A stretch of DNA of 24,104 nucleotides from assembly GCA_031270205.1 (NCBI GenBank), contig JAISYA010000224.1, positions 1 through 24,104 on the forward strand, written 5' to 3'. This stretch comes from Treponema sp. GTDB taxonomy: Bacteria; Spirochaetota; Spirochaetia; Treponematales; Breznakiellaceae. Below the pieces are notes generated by a model. The model ran no database searches, had not been told where the DNA came from, and worked only from the letters and a program-made list of their open reading frames with translations. This document shows positions 6,976-14,846 of this stretch, in pieces. Each line of letters begins with the position of its first letter. The stretch's first letter is position 1. A program made the translations under genes and the position numbers.

Positions 6976-8900
6976 TCGCTGTTTCTTCTTGTTTCAGAAT
7001 ACTCCCTAATTCCATCTCCGTCCATATCCCATGAATACACAACGGAACCGTCCTCTTTATACTCTTCGGCGGTTTCATATATTCCATTACCGTCCCAGTC
7101 ACTTTCCGAATGTTCCACTGTTTTTTGATAATCCAGCGGATACTCCCCGTTTTCCAAAGGGCGGAAGCGGCGTATTGTTTCCATTCGGGAATCCAGGTCC
7201 AGATCCAGCCGCTGCAGTACCGGTTTCCCCTTTTCAAATTCCGTTACCGATACGATCCGGCCGTTCAGTGTTTCCACAGCGCGCAGGGGTATGCCCCGGT
7301 CAAGGTCTATCCTTTCCAGAGCGCCTTCAAATTCAGGGCTGGGCCTTTCGATGGCAAGGGAAAACGAAACCAAAGCCCTCACGGTCAGGCGGGAAAACTG
7401 AGGTTCCGTTACGGGAAAGAGAAGCCCCGAATAGTTTTCGCTGCCGGCAAGCTCGGTAAAACGGATCGGGGCAAAGTGAAAATCGCCGGGCCGGGGAATG
7501 TAGGCCGTTCCCTCCAGTTCCACGCGTTCTACCGAAGGGTATTTTTCCCAAAGGATCAGCGCTTTAAGGCGGTCTTCGTCTTTTAGCGGCGGCGCGGACA
7601 TACCGGGTTCAATTACCTGCAATACCCGCCGGGGACCTCCTCCTGTGTCAAACGAAACGGCCAATTCCGCAAGGCCGTCCTGATCCGGGTCGGAGGTGAA
7701 TTCCCTAATCGTCCCGTCACGGTACAGTGCGCGGCTTTCAGGATACCCGTCTTTGTCGTCATCGGCGCTGATAAAGCCTGAAAAGGCGAGGAGTTTTTCG
7801 GCGAACAGGTTCCATCCGGCCCCGCTTTGAAACGAATCGCCCACCGCGATAACCAGAGCCTTATCAAGAACAGGCCCGCCCCCGGACGCGGCCTGATCGA
7901 CGGAATCCTCTTGCGGGGCGAAAAGTTCCGCGGCCGCTTCCTCATCACCGATAAGCCCCAGATTCAGCGCCGCCGCGATGGAGGCGGGATTAGGCCTAAA
8001 ATTACCGCTTCGAGCCGGACCAAGGGCGCCCGCCCGGTAAGAGGCCATCAGGCGGCGGCTTTCTTCCCTGTCACGGATAAAGGGAACGGCCATCCACGCC
8101 AGATCGGGATCGGTTTCCAGGAGCAGGGGCAAACGCCGCAGGGCAAGGTCCATTATGGCCTGATCGCCCGGTCCGGGATTTCTGTTTCGGGCATACTCAA
8201 AAAAAATCCTCACCGGACGGGGATCTCGGGGATAGCGTTCAAGGGCTTCCGCCACAGCGCGGCGGAATTCGATAAGGGCCCGGGAGTATGCCCCGGCTTC
8301 GCCCGGCGTTCCGGCGGAGTTTCCGCAAAGCCCCTTGAGGGCCGCAAGCCGCAGCATCGCGGGCCCATCCGGGAAAAAGCCGTATACCGGGGCGGCCTGG
8401 GGCACCGGTTCGGGGACCCGGTCAAGCAGGGCAAGAGCGCCTGAATAATTACGCAGCGCGATAAGCTGCTGCGCTCCCAGAAGCCGCGCCAGGGGAGGGC
8501 CGTAGTGGTTCCAGCGATCTGTCTCTAGCGCCTGTTCCAGGGCATCCAGCACCGCTCCCCTGCCCTTCTGTTCATGGGAACGGGCCAGCGCGAGGAGGCA
8601 TGAAATATCCGAAGAAACATCGGCAAAATCGACAGCCCGCTCAAGGGCGGCCAGAGCTTCAGTCCAGCGGCCCTCCAGGACCGCCCGCTCCGTCCAAAGA
8701 AAGTACCGTTCCGCTACAGCGGCGTCCCCGGCCGCTTCCCCATTTTCGTCACGGGCCTGGGCGTAAATGTCTGAAAAGGCAAGGGCGAATAACAGAAGCG
8801 GCAGGAAAAAAAACCACAAAGAGCGCGAAGGACACAAAGGGAAGATATCCGAACATTGAGGTTTTTTGCGTTTTTTCTGAAAGATTGCAAAAAAATCCAC
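6972..8900 (-). CDS. Secreted protein with TPR-like N-terminus and Asp-rich repeats (uncharacterised)
   Basis: I do not recognise a named family for this 642-residue product. After a basic N-terminus (to about residue 27) there is a hydrophobic segment WFFFLPLLLFALAF and a likely cleavage site SDIYAQA. Residues 65-160 look like TPR helices (YFLWTERAVLEGRWTEALAA, ALETDRWNHYG). The second half has several Asp-rich loops resembling calcium-binding or thrombospondin-type-3 motifs: DDDKDGYPE, DPDQDGLAE, DLDLDSRME, DWDGNGIYE and DMDGDGIRE. The start is a GTG inside a dispersed repeat, with GGAG about 12 bases upstream; a TTG at 8819 would leave the bare hydrophobic segment. It shares ATGA with the protease gene downstream, so the two are probably made together in the periplasm. 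Confidence 0.7.
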   Translation of the reverse strand: MDFFAIFQKKRKKPQCSDIFPLCPSRSLWFFFLPLLLFALAFSDIYAQARDENGEAAGDAAVAERYFLWTERAVLEGRWTEALAALERAVDFADVSSDISCLLALARSHEQKGRGAVLDALEQALETDRWNHYGPPLARLLGAQQLIALRNYSGALALLDRVPEPVPQAAPVYGFFPDGPAMLRLAALKGLCGNSAGTPGEAGAYSRALIEFRRAVAEALERYPRDPRPVRIFFEYARNRNPGPGDQAIMDLALRRLPLLLETDPDLAWMAVPFIRDREESRRLMASYRAGALGPARSGNFRPNPASIAAALNLGLIGDEEAAAELFAPQEDSVDQAASGGGPVLDKALVIAVGDSFQSGAGWNLFAEKLLAFSGFISADDDKDGYPESRALYRDGTIREFTSDPDQDGLAELAVSFDTGGGPRRVLQVIEPGMSAPPLKDEDRLKALILWEKYPSVERVELEGTAYIPRPGDFHFAPIRFTELAGSENYSGLLFPVTEPQFSRLTVRALVSFSLAIERPSPEFEGALERIDLDRGIPLRAVETLNGRIVSVTEFEKGKPVLQRLDLDLDSRMETIRRFRPLENGEYPLDYQKTVEHSESDWDGNGIYETAEEYKEDGSVVYSWDMDGDGIREYSETRRNSE

Positions 8901-8914
8901 AAGCGCAACAGGCT
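8813..8914 (-). repeat. Composite dispersed repeat overlapping the start of the secreted-protein gene
   Basis: Bases 8813-8840 (ACCACAAAGAGCGCGAAGG and on) match the left arm of the inverted repeat at 3871. Bases 8855-8914 match, on the complementary strand, the repeat at 490-549. Together they cover the GTG start and the basic N-terminal region of the 642-residue protein. The repeat appears to have replaced the original gene start. Confidence 0.65.
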
Positions 8915-8915
8915 C

Positions 8916-10838
8916 CTAGTTAACCGGCGCGGATTCCTTCGGGGATGAATCCGGCTCCGTCAGGGAAGCGGATTTTTCTCCCGGAGGCAGGCCTAGAATT
9001 TCCCGAACCTCGTCATCGACCAGCGTTTCCCGGCTGATAAGCTCATCGGCGAGTTTTTCCAGTTCGATCTTGTGGCTTTCGATAATTTCCCGCGCGTTAT
9101 CCCGAATGCGGTTAAGGATCTCCTCAATCGCCTTGTCAATGCGCTGGGCCGTGTCTTCGGAATAATCCTTATGACGGGCGATTTCCTTGCCCAGGAAAAT
9201 GGGTTCGTCCTCCTGACCGTAAGCCACAGGCCCCATTTCTTCGGCCATGCCCCATTCGCAGACCATGTGACGGGCCATTTCGGTAGCCTGCTGAATGTCC
9301 TGCTTGGTACCGGTGGTGGTTTCGCTATAGAACAGTTTTTCCGCGAGCCAGCCGCCGTAACAAATGGCGATACGATCCTCGATCCAGCCCCTGGTACGGC
9401 TATAGCTGTCCTCTTCGGGAAGGGACAGGGCCATGCCCAATGCCCGCCCGTGAGGAACGATGGTCACTTTGTGCAGGGGGTCCGAATTTTTAAGATAATA
9501 GTGCAGCAGGGCATGCCCCGCTTCGTGAATGGCGGTCATGCGGCGCTCCTTGTCGGAGACCACGAGGGTTGTGCGGGCCACTCCCATGAGCACCTTGTCC
9601 CTGGCTTCCTCAAAATCGCCCATCTCCACTTCCGCCTTATCCTGACGGGCGGCGAACAGCGCGGCCTCGTTGACCAGGTTGGCAATGTCCGCGCCGCTCA
9701 TGCCCGGCGAGGCTCTGGCCACACGGACCAGGTCCACATTCCTGTTCAGGGGGATTTTCGCGGCGTGGATTTGCAGTATCGCCTCACGTTCCTTGATGTC
9801 GGGCATGGCGACCATTACCTGCCGGTCAAAACGCCCGGGCCGCAGCAGCGCAGGATCAAGCACGTCGGGCCGGTTGGTCGCGGCGAGAATGATCACCCCG
9901 TCTTTGGAATCAAAGCCGTCCATTTCTACCAGCAACTGGTTCAGCGTCTGCTCCCGCTCGTCGTGGCCGCCTCCGTAACCCGCGCCGCGGGTTCTGCCCA
10001 CCGCGTCAAGCTCGTCAATAAAAATGATGCAGGGCGCGCTACGCCTTCCCTGTTCAAAAAGATCGCGGACACGGCTCGCGCCGACGCCGACAAACATCTC
10101 CACAAAATCGGAACCGGACATGTGAAAGAAAGCGACTCCCGCCTCACCGGCCACCGAGCGGGCCATGAGCGTCTTGCCCGTACCGGGCATCCCCACCAGA
10201 AGCACGCCCTTGGGAATGCGCGCGCCCATCTTGGTAAACTTCTGCGGGTTTCTTAAAAAAGCCACCACTTCCTCAAGCTCAAATTTGGCGTCCTTCTGTC
10301 CCGCCACATCGGCAAAACTCACCTTCTTCCCTTCTTCCTGATAGCGCTTGGCCCTGCTTTTGCCGAACTGGAACGTTTTGTTCCCCCCGCCCTGCATGTT
10401 CCTGAACATGAACCAGATAAAGCCGAAGCCGATAAACCAGGGCAGCAATTCCAGGACAACGCGCCAGGGACTCGGAGTCGCCGCCGCGCCTGATATATTG
10501 ACGTCCTTCTCAAGCAGGGAGGTGAGCAGATTGGGATCATTATAGGGAATGCGGGTTTTAAGCCTTGCCGATGATTCCTGGCCGGAGGAACTTCTCAGGA
10601 AAATATCCAGCGTATTGTTGTCATGAATCGTAACGGATTCAATCTGGTTCTGCCCAAGGAAACGGGTAAAATCGGAATACCGTATCTCCCGTATCGGGGT
10701 AGATTCCCCCCTGAAAAAATACGCGGCGAAGAGTCCCGCGGCCACGAGGAAAAAAACAAGCGCAAAGCCGTTCGGCCTTCTGCCCTGCAAAGACGGACGC
10801 GGCCCCCGTTCAGGCGGCTTGTCATTATTGTTAAACAT
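8916..10838 (-). CDS. ftsH: ATP-dependent zinc metalloprotease FtsH
   Basis: FtsH is a hexameric inner-membrane AAA+ protease that extracts and degrades membrane and short-lived cytosolic proteins. The product has 640 residues, the usual length. TM1 is at 24-42, a periplasmic domain follows to about 125, and TM2 is at about 127-145. The AAA module has Walker A GMPGTGKT (216-223; Met replaces the common Pro), Walker B IIFIDELDA (271-279) and the second region of homology ATNRPDVLDPALLRPGRFDR. The zinc site is HEAGH (438-442), with the third ligand Asp in GTKQDIQQAT. The ATG has GAGGG seven bases upstream. It follows tilS by 48 bp in the spirochaetal order. The C-terminal tail is rich in Ser, Pro and Glu. 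Confidence 0.97.
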   Translation of the reverse strand: MFNNNDKPPERGPRPSLQGRRPNGFALVFFLVAAGLFAAYFFRGESTPIREIRYSDFTRFLGQNQIESVTIHDNNTLDIFLRSSSGQESSARLKTRIPYNDPNLLTSLLEKDVNISGAAATPSPWRVVLELLPWFIGFGFIWFMFRNMQGGGNKTFQFGKSRAKRYQEEGKKVSFADVAGQKDAKFELEEVVAFLRNPQKFTKMGARIPKGVLLVGMPGTGKTLMARSVAGEAGVAFFHMSGSDFVEMFVGVGASRVRDLFEQGRRSAPCIIFIDELDAVGRTRGAGYGGGHDEREQTLNQLLVEMDGFDSKDGVIILAATNRPDVLDPALLRPGRFDRQVMVAMPDIKEREAILQIHAAKIPLNRNVDLVRVARASPGMSGADIANLVNEAALFAARQDKAEVEMGDFEEARDKVLMGVARTTLVVSDKERRMTAIHEAGHALLHYYLKNSDPLHKVTIVPHGRALGMALSLPEEDSYSRTRGWIEDRIAICYGGWLAEKLFYSETTTGTKQDIQQATEMARHMVCEWGMAEEMGPVAYGQEDEPIFLGKEIARHKDYSEDTAQRIDKAIEEILNRIRDNAREIIESHKIELEKLADELISRETLVDDEVREILGLPPGEKSASLTEPDSSPKESAPVN

Positions 10839-10886
10839 CCATATCCCTCATATTGTTATTGACATTATTATTCACACTATAAAAAT

Positions 10887-12182
10887 TCATGAGGGACTCC
10901 CGCCCCCGCAACGCCCCCGCCGAACCGTTACCACACAGCATTTTCCACCCTCCGCATCTTGCGGAGCTTCCCTGCAAAGCAGCGTTCCCCCAGGGCCGAT
11001 GAAGGCGGCCGTTCCCAGCCGGTCAACGGCGCTTAAAACCCGCCGGCCCCATTCAGGCGGAGCGCGTTTGCCGCCGATACAATCGCCCCCGCAATTCCGC
11101 CGCAGGACCAGGGGCGGCAGGGCGTAAAATCCCCCGGTAATTTCAGCCGCTTTTTCGGAACACGGCTTTACCACAATAGCTGTCTTTCTAAGAGTATATA
11201 AACCCGGCGCTTTAATCAACAGCGAAAAACCGCTTTCAGCGGCCCTGTTTTTTTTCAGTGAAACCACTACCCTGCCTTCTTCCCGCCGGACCCAAACCGG
11301 ACCCAAATCGGCGGCTTTGGCAAGCCCCCCGCAAAAACGCCTGATCCCCGCGCGTTTTACCGGCACGGGGAATGTACCGGCCAGGAGCCGGTCTATACCC
11401 CGAAACAGGGCCTCCTCGCGGACAATGGCGGCCTGGGCGAAAAAGTTTTCCGCGTCCGTCCTGAGGGTACGGCTTCCCGCGGCGGTCCAGTTTACGCGGC
11501 CGGTTTCCCCGTCGATGAAGGCGGCGGCGAGCGCCTGGGTTTCTGCCAGGGCCGCAAGGCCCTTCTGCCAGCGCGGAAAACATTCGTCCAAAAACGGGAT
11601 AAGGCGGCGGCGTATCCGGCTGCGGAGAAAACGGGTGTCGGCATTGGTGGAATCTTCCCGCCAGGGGATGTTTTTTTCGCCCAGGTAGCGGAGCACGTCG
11701 GCGCGGCCCAGCGCCAAAAGGGGCCGCAGAATCCGGCCCCGCCTTACGGGCATCGCCGCGAGGCCCGCCGGCCCCGCCCCCCGAAGGACCCGCATCAGCG
11801 CGGTTTCAAGCGCGTCGTCCCTTGTGTGGGCGATAAGTATGCGGACAGGCGCGGCGCTTTCCGCTTCAATCACGCGGGCCTCCTTAAGCAGCGCCCCGTG
11901 ACGGTACAGCCGCGCGGCGGCCTCTATGCCCGTGCCCCGGCGTTTGGCCGTGGCGGCAATTTTTCCCGGCGCTACGGACACCATTTTACAGGGTATGGCA
12001 AGTTTCGCACAGAGTTCCCGCACAAAAGCGGCGTCCCCCCGGCTTTCCCCAGGCGGCCTAATCCCGTGTTCCACATGCAGACAGCGCAGCGTGAAAGCCG
12101 CCCCCGGCGCGCTGCCAAGGGCGGCCAGCGCCGCAAGCATGGCCGCTGAATCCGCGCCGCCCGACACGGCCGCAAGACACAC
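10887..12182 (-). CDS. tilS: tRNA(Ile)-lysidine synthase TilS
   Basis: TilS is a cytoplasmic enzyme that converts C34 of the tRNA(Ile) CAU anticodon to lysidine with ATP and lysine, so that the tRNA reads AUA. The PP-loop SGGADS is at residues 7-12 of the 431-residue product, followed by HVEHGIRPPGESRGDA and HTRDDALETALMR, both typical of TilS. The C-terminal part is diverged. The GTG at 12182 is the first standard start, but it leaves only six residues before the PP-loop where relatives have about 20-30. The frame stays open upstream (FFESAVAAALEGCAAGTV), overlapping the rplY stop with no ATG, GTG or TTG near it; an ATA lies at the junction. The true N-terminus is therefore uncertain. The gene lies between rplY and ftsH as in other spirochaetes, but without pth. 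Confidence 0.88.
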   Translation of the reverse strand: MCLAAVSGGADSAAMLAALAALGSAPGAAFTLRCLHVEHGIRPPGESRGDAAFVRELCAKLAIPCKMVSVAPGKIAATAKRRGTGIEAAARLYRHGALLKEARVIEAESAAPVRILIAHTRDDALETALMRVLRGAGPAGLAAMPVRRGRILRPLLALGRADVLRYLGEKNIPWREDSTNADTRFLRSRIRRRLIPFLDECFPRWQKGLAALAETQALAAAFIDGETGRVNWTAAGSRTLRTDAENFFAQAAIVREEALFRGIDRLLAGTFPVPVKRAGIRRFCGGLAKAADLGPVWVRREEGRVVVSLKKNRAAESGFSLLIKAPGLYTLRKTAIVVKPCSEKAAEITGGFYALPPLVLRRNCGGDCIGGKRAPPEWGRRVLSAVDRLGTAAFIGPGGTLLCREAPQDAEGGKCCVVTVRRGRCGGGSPS

Positions 12183-12235
12183 CGTCCCCGCGGCACAGCC
12201 CTCTAAAGCCGCGGCAACGGCGGACTCAAAAAACG

Positions 12236-12892
12236 TTATGCCTTTTTCTCCCCGGCAGCGGGCACGGCCGCCGCAGGGGCGGCTCCCGCAGCGGGCGCGG
12301 CCGCCGCGGCGGCTTCCGCTTCGGCGGCGGGCGCGGCTTCGGCCTTGGCGAACTTCACCAGCGCCACAACCTGATCCGCGCCTGAAATGAGCTTCACGCC
12401 CCCGTCCAGGGGAATGTCCCGCACATGGATGGACTGGTTAACCTTGAGGCCGGAAATATCCACCTCAATGCGTTCCGGCAGATCTTTGGGCAGACACTCA
12501 ACCTCAATTTCGTGGAGGGGATTCTCAAGAATGCCGCCCTCCCGGACACCGACAGGATTCCCGCTCAAGTGGAGGGAAACCCTGGCCCGCAGGACCACGC
12601 CGCTTTCAACCTCGTAAAAATCAACGTGGAGGATATTGCCGTCTAGGATACTGCGCTGGGTAGCTTTCACAAAGGCGTCGTAGGGCTTTCCTTCCGCCTC
12701 GACCTTTACAATGGTACTTTCGGAAATATTTCTTGCCCTCTGCGTAAATTCCTGGGCGTCAAGGTCAAGGGCGATTGCCTGGCCCGACCTCCCGTAGAGC
12801 ACCGCCGGAATACGACCGCTCCGCCGGAGCTTGCGCGATTCGGCGGAACCGGTACTTTGACGATTTTTAGCGGATAACACAACCTGACTCAT
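12236..12892 (-). CDS. rplY: Ribosomal protein bL25, Ctc type
   Basis: The product is a 218-residue large-subunit protein that binds 5S rRNA, in the long form with a C-terminal TL5/CTC domain. The N-terminal L25 domain has RKLRRSGRIPAVLYGR, and the beta domain has VEVDISGLKVNQSIHVRDI-like residues (shortened here as LPERIEVDISGL and IHVRDIPL). It ends in an Ala/Pro-rich tail with repeats of AAPAAGAA, common in this family. I chose the ATG at 12892 (MSQVVLSAKNR) because GAGGTG precedes it and relatives begin there; an upstream ATG at 12922 would add MARYFLNEVY. Downstream, the tilS frame begins at or before its stop. Confidence 0.93.
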   Translation of the reverse strand: MSQVVLSAKNRQSTGSAESRKLRRSGRIPAVLYGRSGQAIALDLDAQEFTQRARNISESTIVKVEAEGKPYDAFVKATQRSILDGNILHVDFYEVESGVVLRARVSLHLSGNPVGVREGGILENPLHEIEVECLPKDLPERIEVDISGLKVNQSIHVRDIPLDGGVKLISGADQVVALVKFAKAEAAPAAEAEAAAAAAPAAGAAPAAAVPAAGEKKA

Positions 12893-12997
12893 ATACACCT
12901 CATTCAAAAAATACCGCGCCATGGTAAACCAATGCGGAAGGGATATTCAACCCGCCTGATACCGGCGCGGCTCACGTTCTATCGGGATAAAACCCTA

Positions 12998-13069
12998 CTG
13001 GGACGACAGGATTCGAACCTGTGAATACCGGCTCCAAAGACCGGTGGCTTACCGCTTGCCGACGTCCCA
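12998..13069 (-). tRNA. tRNA-Gln (anticodon UUG)
   Basis: The 72-nt cloverleaf is complete on the minus strand. The acceptor TGGGACG pairs with CGTCCCA and is followed by discriminator G; the weak U-A first pair is typical of tRNA-Gln. The D-arm includes GCAAGCGGTAAGC. The anticodon stem CCGGT/GCCGG encloses the loop CTTTGGA with anticodon TTG. The T-arm is ACAGG-TTCGAAT-CCTGT. CCA is not encoded and must be added. It sits between spoVG and rplY. Confidence 0.95.
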
Positions 13070-13079
13070 TCGTTGGAAC

Positions 13080-13109
13080 ATCATAGCATACAAACGGGAA
13101 CAATAGCAA
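13080..13109 (-). promoter_or_regulatory. Probable promoter of tRNA-Gln
   Basis: On the minus strand, TTGCTA (13104-13109), an 18-bp spacer and TATGAT (13080-13085) precede the tRNA. The predicted start near 13073 would give a leader of only a few bases. It may also drive the genes from rplY onward. Confidence 0.45.
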
Positions 13110-13135
13110 TATAGTGAAAGCCGGACCAGGTCGGG

Positions 13136-13414
13136 TTAAATCTCCATCGAAAGATCATCCGCCTCGCCGGATTCGTACTTCTCCAGTATTCTTTTCTGAA
13201 GTTCCGCGCGAAATTCCGGCTGGATGGGGTGGGCTACATCCTTGTACACTCCCACTCTGGTTTTGCGGCTCGGCATGGCTATGAAAACCCCGCTTTTACC
13301 CTCGATTATTTTTACGTTGTGTACCACAAAGCAGTCATCGAATGTAATCGTTACATAGGCTCTCAGCTTGCCTTCACCGGGAACTTTACGGACCCTGATA
13401 TCTGTTATCTCCAT
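13136..13414 (-). CDS. spoVG: Nucleic-acid-binding regulator SpoVG
   Basis: The product is a 92-residue SpoVG-family protein, the usual length. SpoVG proteins bind DNA and RNA site-specifically and act as regulators in Borrelia and Gram-positives. The conserved start MEITDIRVRKV, the middle LRAYVTITFDDCFVVHNVKII and the segment FIAMPSRKTRVGVYKDVAHPI are all present. I chose the ATG at 13414 because a strong AAAGGAGAGG lies before it and the family starts at MEITD. The start lies inside the 3' end of ispE (29-bp overlap), so translation is probably coupled to it. Confidence 0.95.
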   Translation of the reverse strand: MEITDIRVRKVPGEGKLRAYVTITFDDCFVVHNVKIIEGKSGVFIAMPSRKTRVGVYKDVAHPIQPEFRAELQKRILEKYESGEADDLSMEI

Positions 13415-14411
13415 GACGCCTCTCCTTTCTATGACGGCCCTTTTCAGTATTATTATTGTACTCCGGAATTGCTCTATGCGCAAGTAAAAATGTTGTTTTT
13501 ACGCAATTCCAGGTTTTTAATAAAGATTTTTCGGCCTTTTCGGCCTTTTCCCAGCCGCTGAAAACGCCGAAGCAGGTGGAACCGGCGCCGGAAAGTCCCG
13601 CGAAATCCGCCCCCAGGCCGCGCAGGCCGTTAAGCATCTGCCGGTAGGCCGCCCCTCCCTCCGCGTCATCCAAAAAAACCGGCAAAAAATCGTTTTGAAA
13701 GGGCCAGTCGCGGGGGGCAGCGTACAGTTTTTCGCAAAGTTCAGAAGGGTCTGGAAAGTTTCCGCCTGAATTGGGTATATCCGCGTGTCTGTCGGGGGCG
13801 TTTTCGCCATTTTTTTCACGGAATTCATCCAGCAGCCGGAAAGCCCGGGGTGTTTCGCTGGGAAAACCGGGGTTTACCAGCACCAAAAAGAGGTTTTCCG
13901 GGGCTTTCAATGATAAAAGGCGCTCGCCGCGGCCGCTTACATAGGAAACGCCGGTCTCCCCAAGGAAAAAAGGCACGTCGCTGCCCAGCAAGGCAGCCAT
14001 TTCGGCCAGGGAATCACCGTCAAGAGAGCCGCCGCCGGCCTTGTACAGCGTGTCGAGCGCTATAAGGGTGGAAGCGGCGTTGGAAGATCCCCCGCCCAGG
14101 CCCCCGCCCAGGGGAATCCGCTTGTCAACGCGCACACCAAGCCCCCGCGCATAGCCGGTCTTGCTTCTGAACAGGGAAACGGCCCTGGATACGATGTTTT
14201 TCTCCGGGGGAATCTCCGCTTTTCCCGAAAACGGCCCCTCCATGCGCGTTTCCAGCGCCCCGTCCTCATCAAGATGCTCAAAATGAAGAGTGTCTCCAAA
14301 CGCGAGGGCCGCGAAAATACTCTCCAGATTATGAAAACCGTCGGGCCGCCGCTCTTTCACCCGCAAGTGCAGATTTACTTTGGCCGGGGCTTGAATTGTC
14401 AAATTCGCCAT
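13386..14411 (-). CDS. ispE: 4-diphosphocytidyl-2-C-methyl-D-erythritol kinase IspE
   Basis: IspE is a GHMP kinase of the methylerythritol phosphate pathway that phosphorylates CDP-ME at the 2-hydroxyl. The 341-residue product begins MANLTIQAPAKVNLHLRVKERR with K11 in the active site. The glycine-rich phosphate loop PLGGGLGGGSSNAAS is at about 100-114, the catalytic Asp is D145 in GSDVPFFL, and the GHMP C-terminal motif LSGAGSTCFGVF follows. The last 30 residues are basic and extend over the spoVG ribosome site. It shows isoprenoids are made by the non-mevalonate route. It heads the minus-strand series and is divergent from the acidic-protein gene; the start lacks a strong ribosome site. Confidence 0.95.
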   Translation of the reverse strand: MANLTIQAPAKVNLHLRVKERRPDGFHNLESIFAALAFGDTLHFEHLDEDGALETRMEGPFSGKAEIPPEKNIVSRAVSLFRSKTGYARGLGVRVDKRIPLGGGLGGGSSNAASTLIALDTLYKAGGGSLDGDSLAEMAALLGSDVPFFLGETGVSYVSGRGERLLSLKAPENLFLVLVNPGFPSETPRAFRLLDEFREKNGENAPDRHADIPNSGGNFPDPSELCEKLYAAPRDWPFQNDFLPVFLDDAEGGAAYRQMLNGLRGLGADFAGLSGAGSTCFGVFSGWEKAEKAEKSLLKTWNCVKTTFLLAHRAIPEYNNNTEKGRHRKERRHGDNRYQGP

Positions 14412-14465
14412 GTTTTAAGCCTAACACGATTTTGAAAAAAAAGCGCGGGATAGGCAAAAAATCTG

Positions 14466-14517
14466 TTGACAATTCTGTAAATTCTCCCTTATGTTTCACA
14501 TAGGGAGAAAACTATGT
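14466..14517 (+). promoter_or_regulatory. Promoter and start region of the Asp-rich gene with overlapping inverted repeats
   Basis: TTGACA (14466-14471) and TATGTT (14490-14495, 18-bp spacer; or TTATGT with 17) form a plausible promoter. CTCCC-T-TATGT / ACATA-GGGAG is an inverted repeat at 14484-14507 covering the -10 and the ribosome site GGGAG. A second, ACATAG (14498-14503) with CTATGT (14512-14517), has the ribosome site in its loop and the ATG in its stem. They share an arm and exclude each other. The pairs could act as an operator or, in RNA, hide the start. Confidence 0.5.
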
Positions 14518-14846
14518 TTCTGCATGAAGCCATGAATTATCGGACGGATTCCGGGAAGGTTTTTTTTCCGGCGGAAACGCCGGCATTGATGCCTTTGGAC
14601 AATTTTGAGACCGTCCCGGCGGAGGCCGCCGGCGCGTTGCCGTTTTTGATGTTTGCCGACGATGACGACGATGATGAAGACATTGACAACAAAGACAGCT
14701 TCGACGACGACGAAGATTTCGAAGACGATGACTTTGGAACCGATGAATTCGACGATGACGACGACGATGATGATTACGATGAGGACGATGAAGACGACTT
14801 TGACTATGACGAAGAAGACGAGGACTTCGACGATTTTGACGAGTGA
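14514..14846 (+). CDS. Small Asp/Glu-rich low-complexity protein (uncharacterised)
   Basis: The 110-residue product has an ordinary N-terminal half without a clear signal peptide (MFLHEAMNYRTDSGKVFFP). From residue 49 to the end it is almost only Asp and Glu with scattered Phe and Tyr; K60 is the sole basic residue there. It has its own promoter and a GGGAG ribosome site seven bases from the ATG, which supports real expression. The codons are chiefly GAC and GAT in a repeating pattern, so the length may vary by slippage. The gene ends 43 bp inside rsfS on the opposite strand. Possible roles are a cation buffer, a nucleic-acid mimic or a chaperone for a basic protein; none is shown by the sequence. 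Confidence 0.65.
   Translation: MFLHEAMNYRTDSGKVFFPAETPALMPLDNFETVPAEAAGALPFLMFADDDDDDEDIDNKDSFDDDEDFEDDDFGTDEFDDDDDDDDYDEDDEDDFDYDEEDEDFDDFDE

Noticed and set aside
9072..10256. 394-codon frame antisense to ftsH
   Set aside because: It is a shadow of GC-rich codon use; ftsH on the other strand is certain.
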